Below, piece after piece: positions 6,884 to 7,025 of a DNA stretch of 7,025 bases. The number at the start of each line of letters is the position of its first letter. Positions within the stretch are counted from its first letter, which is position 1. Below the pieces are notes generated by a model. The model searched no databases. It saw nothing but the letters and a program-made list of their open reading frames with translations, and had not been told where the DNA came from. The DNA is from Tannerella sp. Its GTDB lineage: Bacteria; Bacteroidota; Bacteroidia; Bacteroidales; Tannerellaceae. The position numbers and the translations under genes were made by a program. Location of the stretch: contig JAISYY010000053.1 in assembly GCA_031269635.1 (NCBI GenBank), positions 1 through 7,025 of the forward strand, written 5' to 3'.

Positions 6884-6908
6884 AGGTTGTTTTTCCGTTA
6901 TACAACCT
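6884..6908 (-). repeat. Short inverted repeat in the Uma2 leader
   Basis: AGGTTGT at 6884-6890 and ACAACCT at 6902-6908 form a perfect 7-bp inverted repeat with an 11-base loop. It lies between the candidate promoter and the Uma2 start, so it would sit in the mRNA leader. Read on the minus strand the stem is followed by TTTT, which faintly resembles an attenuator, but the stem is short and the T-run brief. Confidence 0.3.
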
Positions 6909-6925
6909 CTTCAAAGAACACAAGG

Positions 6926-6959
6926 CAAAGGTAATTGTTTTTTCCCTAAAACCGCCAAA
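6926..6959 (-). promoter_or_regulatory. Candidate promoter for the Uma2 gene
   Basis: On the minus strand a TTTG (-33 element, 6959-6956) is followed after 22 bases by TACCTTTG (-7 element, 6933-6926), fitting the Bacteroidota consensus TTTG / TAnnTTTG. The spacing is slightly longer than the usual 19-21. Transcription would begin near 6919-6921, giving a leader of roughly 80 bases before the ATG at 6837. Confidence 0.45.
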
Positions 6960-7025
6960 TAAAACGGGGAAAAAATTCTTCAAGGGGAATAAAAATATAA
7001 ATTTACACTGCAAAGCGACGTCAAA

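Noticed and set aside
6960..7025. A possible gene or mobile-element end at the right edge
   Set aside because: The sequence is A/T-rich with no start codon in a sustained frame and no inverted repeat; too short to support a call.
1..7025. A novel multi-gene defence or mobile system
   Set aside because: The genes are a protease, carB, a phosphate-type transporter and a lone Uma2 protein on mixed strands with separate spacers; nothing ties them into one system.

Overview
The window looks like a chromosomal segment from a member of the Bacteroidota, probably order Bacteroidales. Base composition is moderate and start codons sit behind A/T-rich leaders without a Shine-Dalgarno sequence. Two spacers carry the Bacteroidota-type -7 promoter box (TAnnTTTG), and the closest protein resemblances I recall (CarB, Na/Pi-PhoU transporter) are to Bacteroides-type proteins. 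This is a judgement from sequence features, not a database placement.

Layout: (1) positions 1-751, plus strand: the C-terminal part of an S41 (C-terminal processing) peptidase, cut by the left edge. (2) 752-1079: a 328-bp non-coding spacer holding two related copies of a dispersed-type repeat and an imperfect inverted repeat. (3) 1080-4304, plus strand: full-length carB, the large subunit of glutamine-dependent carbamoyl-phosphate synthase, of the type that resembles eukaryotic CAD/CPS1 more than E. coli CarB. (4) 4301-6112, minus strand: a Na+/phosphate cotransporter family protein with a C-terminal PhoU-like domain, convergent with carB so that both genes end in one shared TTAA. (5) 6113-6249: short spacer with a -7 promoter box and a perfect 10-bp inverted repeat. 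(6) 6250-6837, minus strand: a Uma2-family (DUF820) protein of the PD-(D/E)XK nuclease superfamily. (7) 6838-7025: its upstream region with a plausible promoter and a small inverted repeat; no gene is visible there.

The genes do not form an obvious pathway. carB serves pyrimidine and arginine synthesis but has no carA beside it in view. The transporter and the Uma2 gene share a strand but appear to have separate promoters. I see no tRNA, rRNA, CRISPR array, insertion sequence or phage gene, and no convincing undescribed system. The points most worth a second look are the repeat pair before carB, the CAD/CPS1-like features of CarB, the shared stop codons, and the inverted repeat in the transporter leader.
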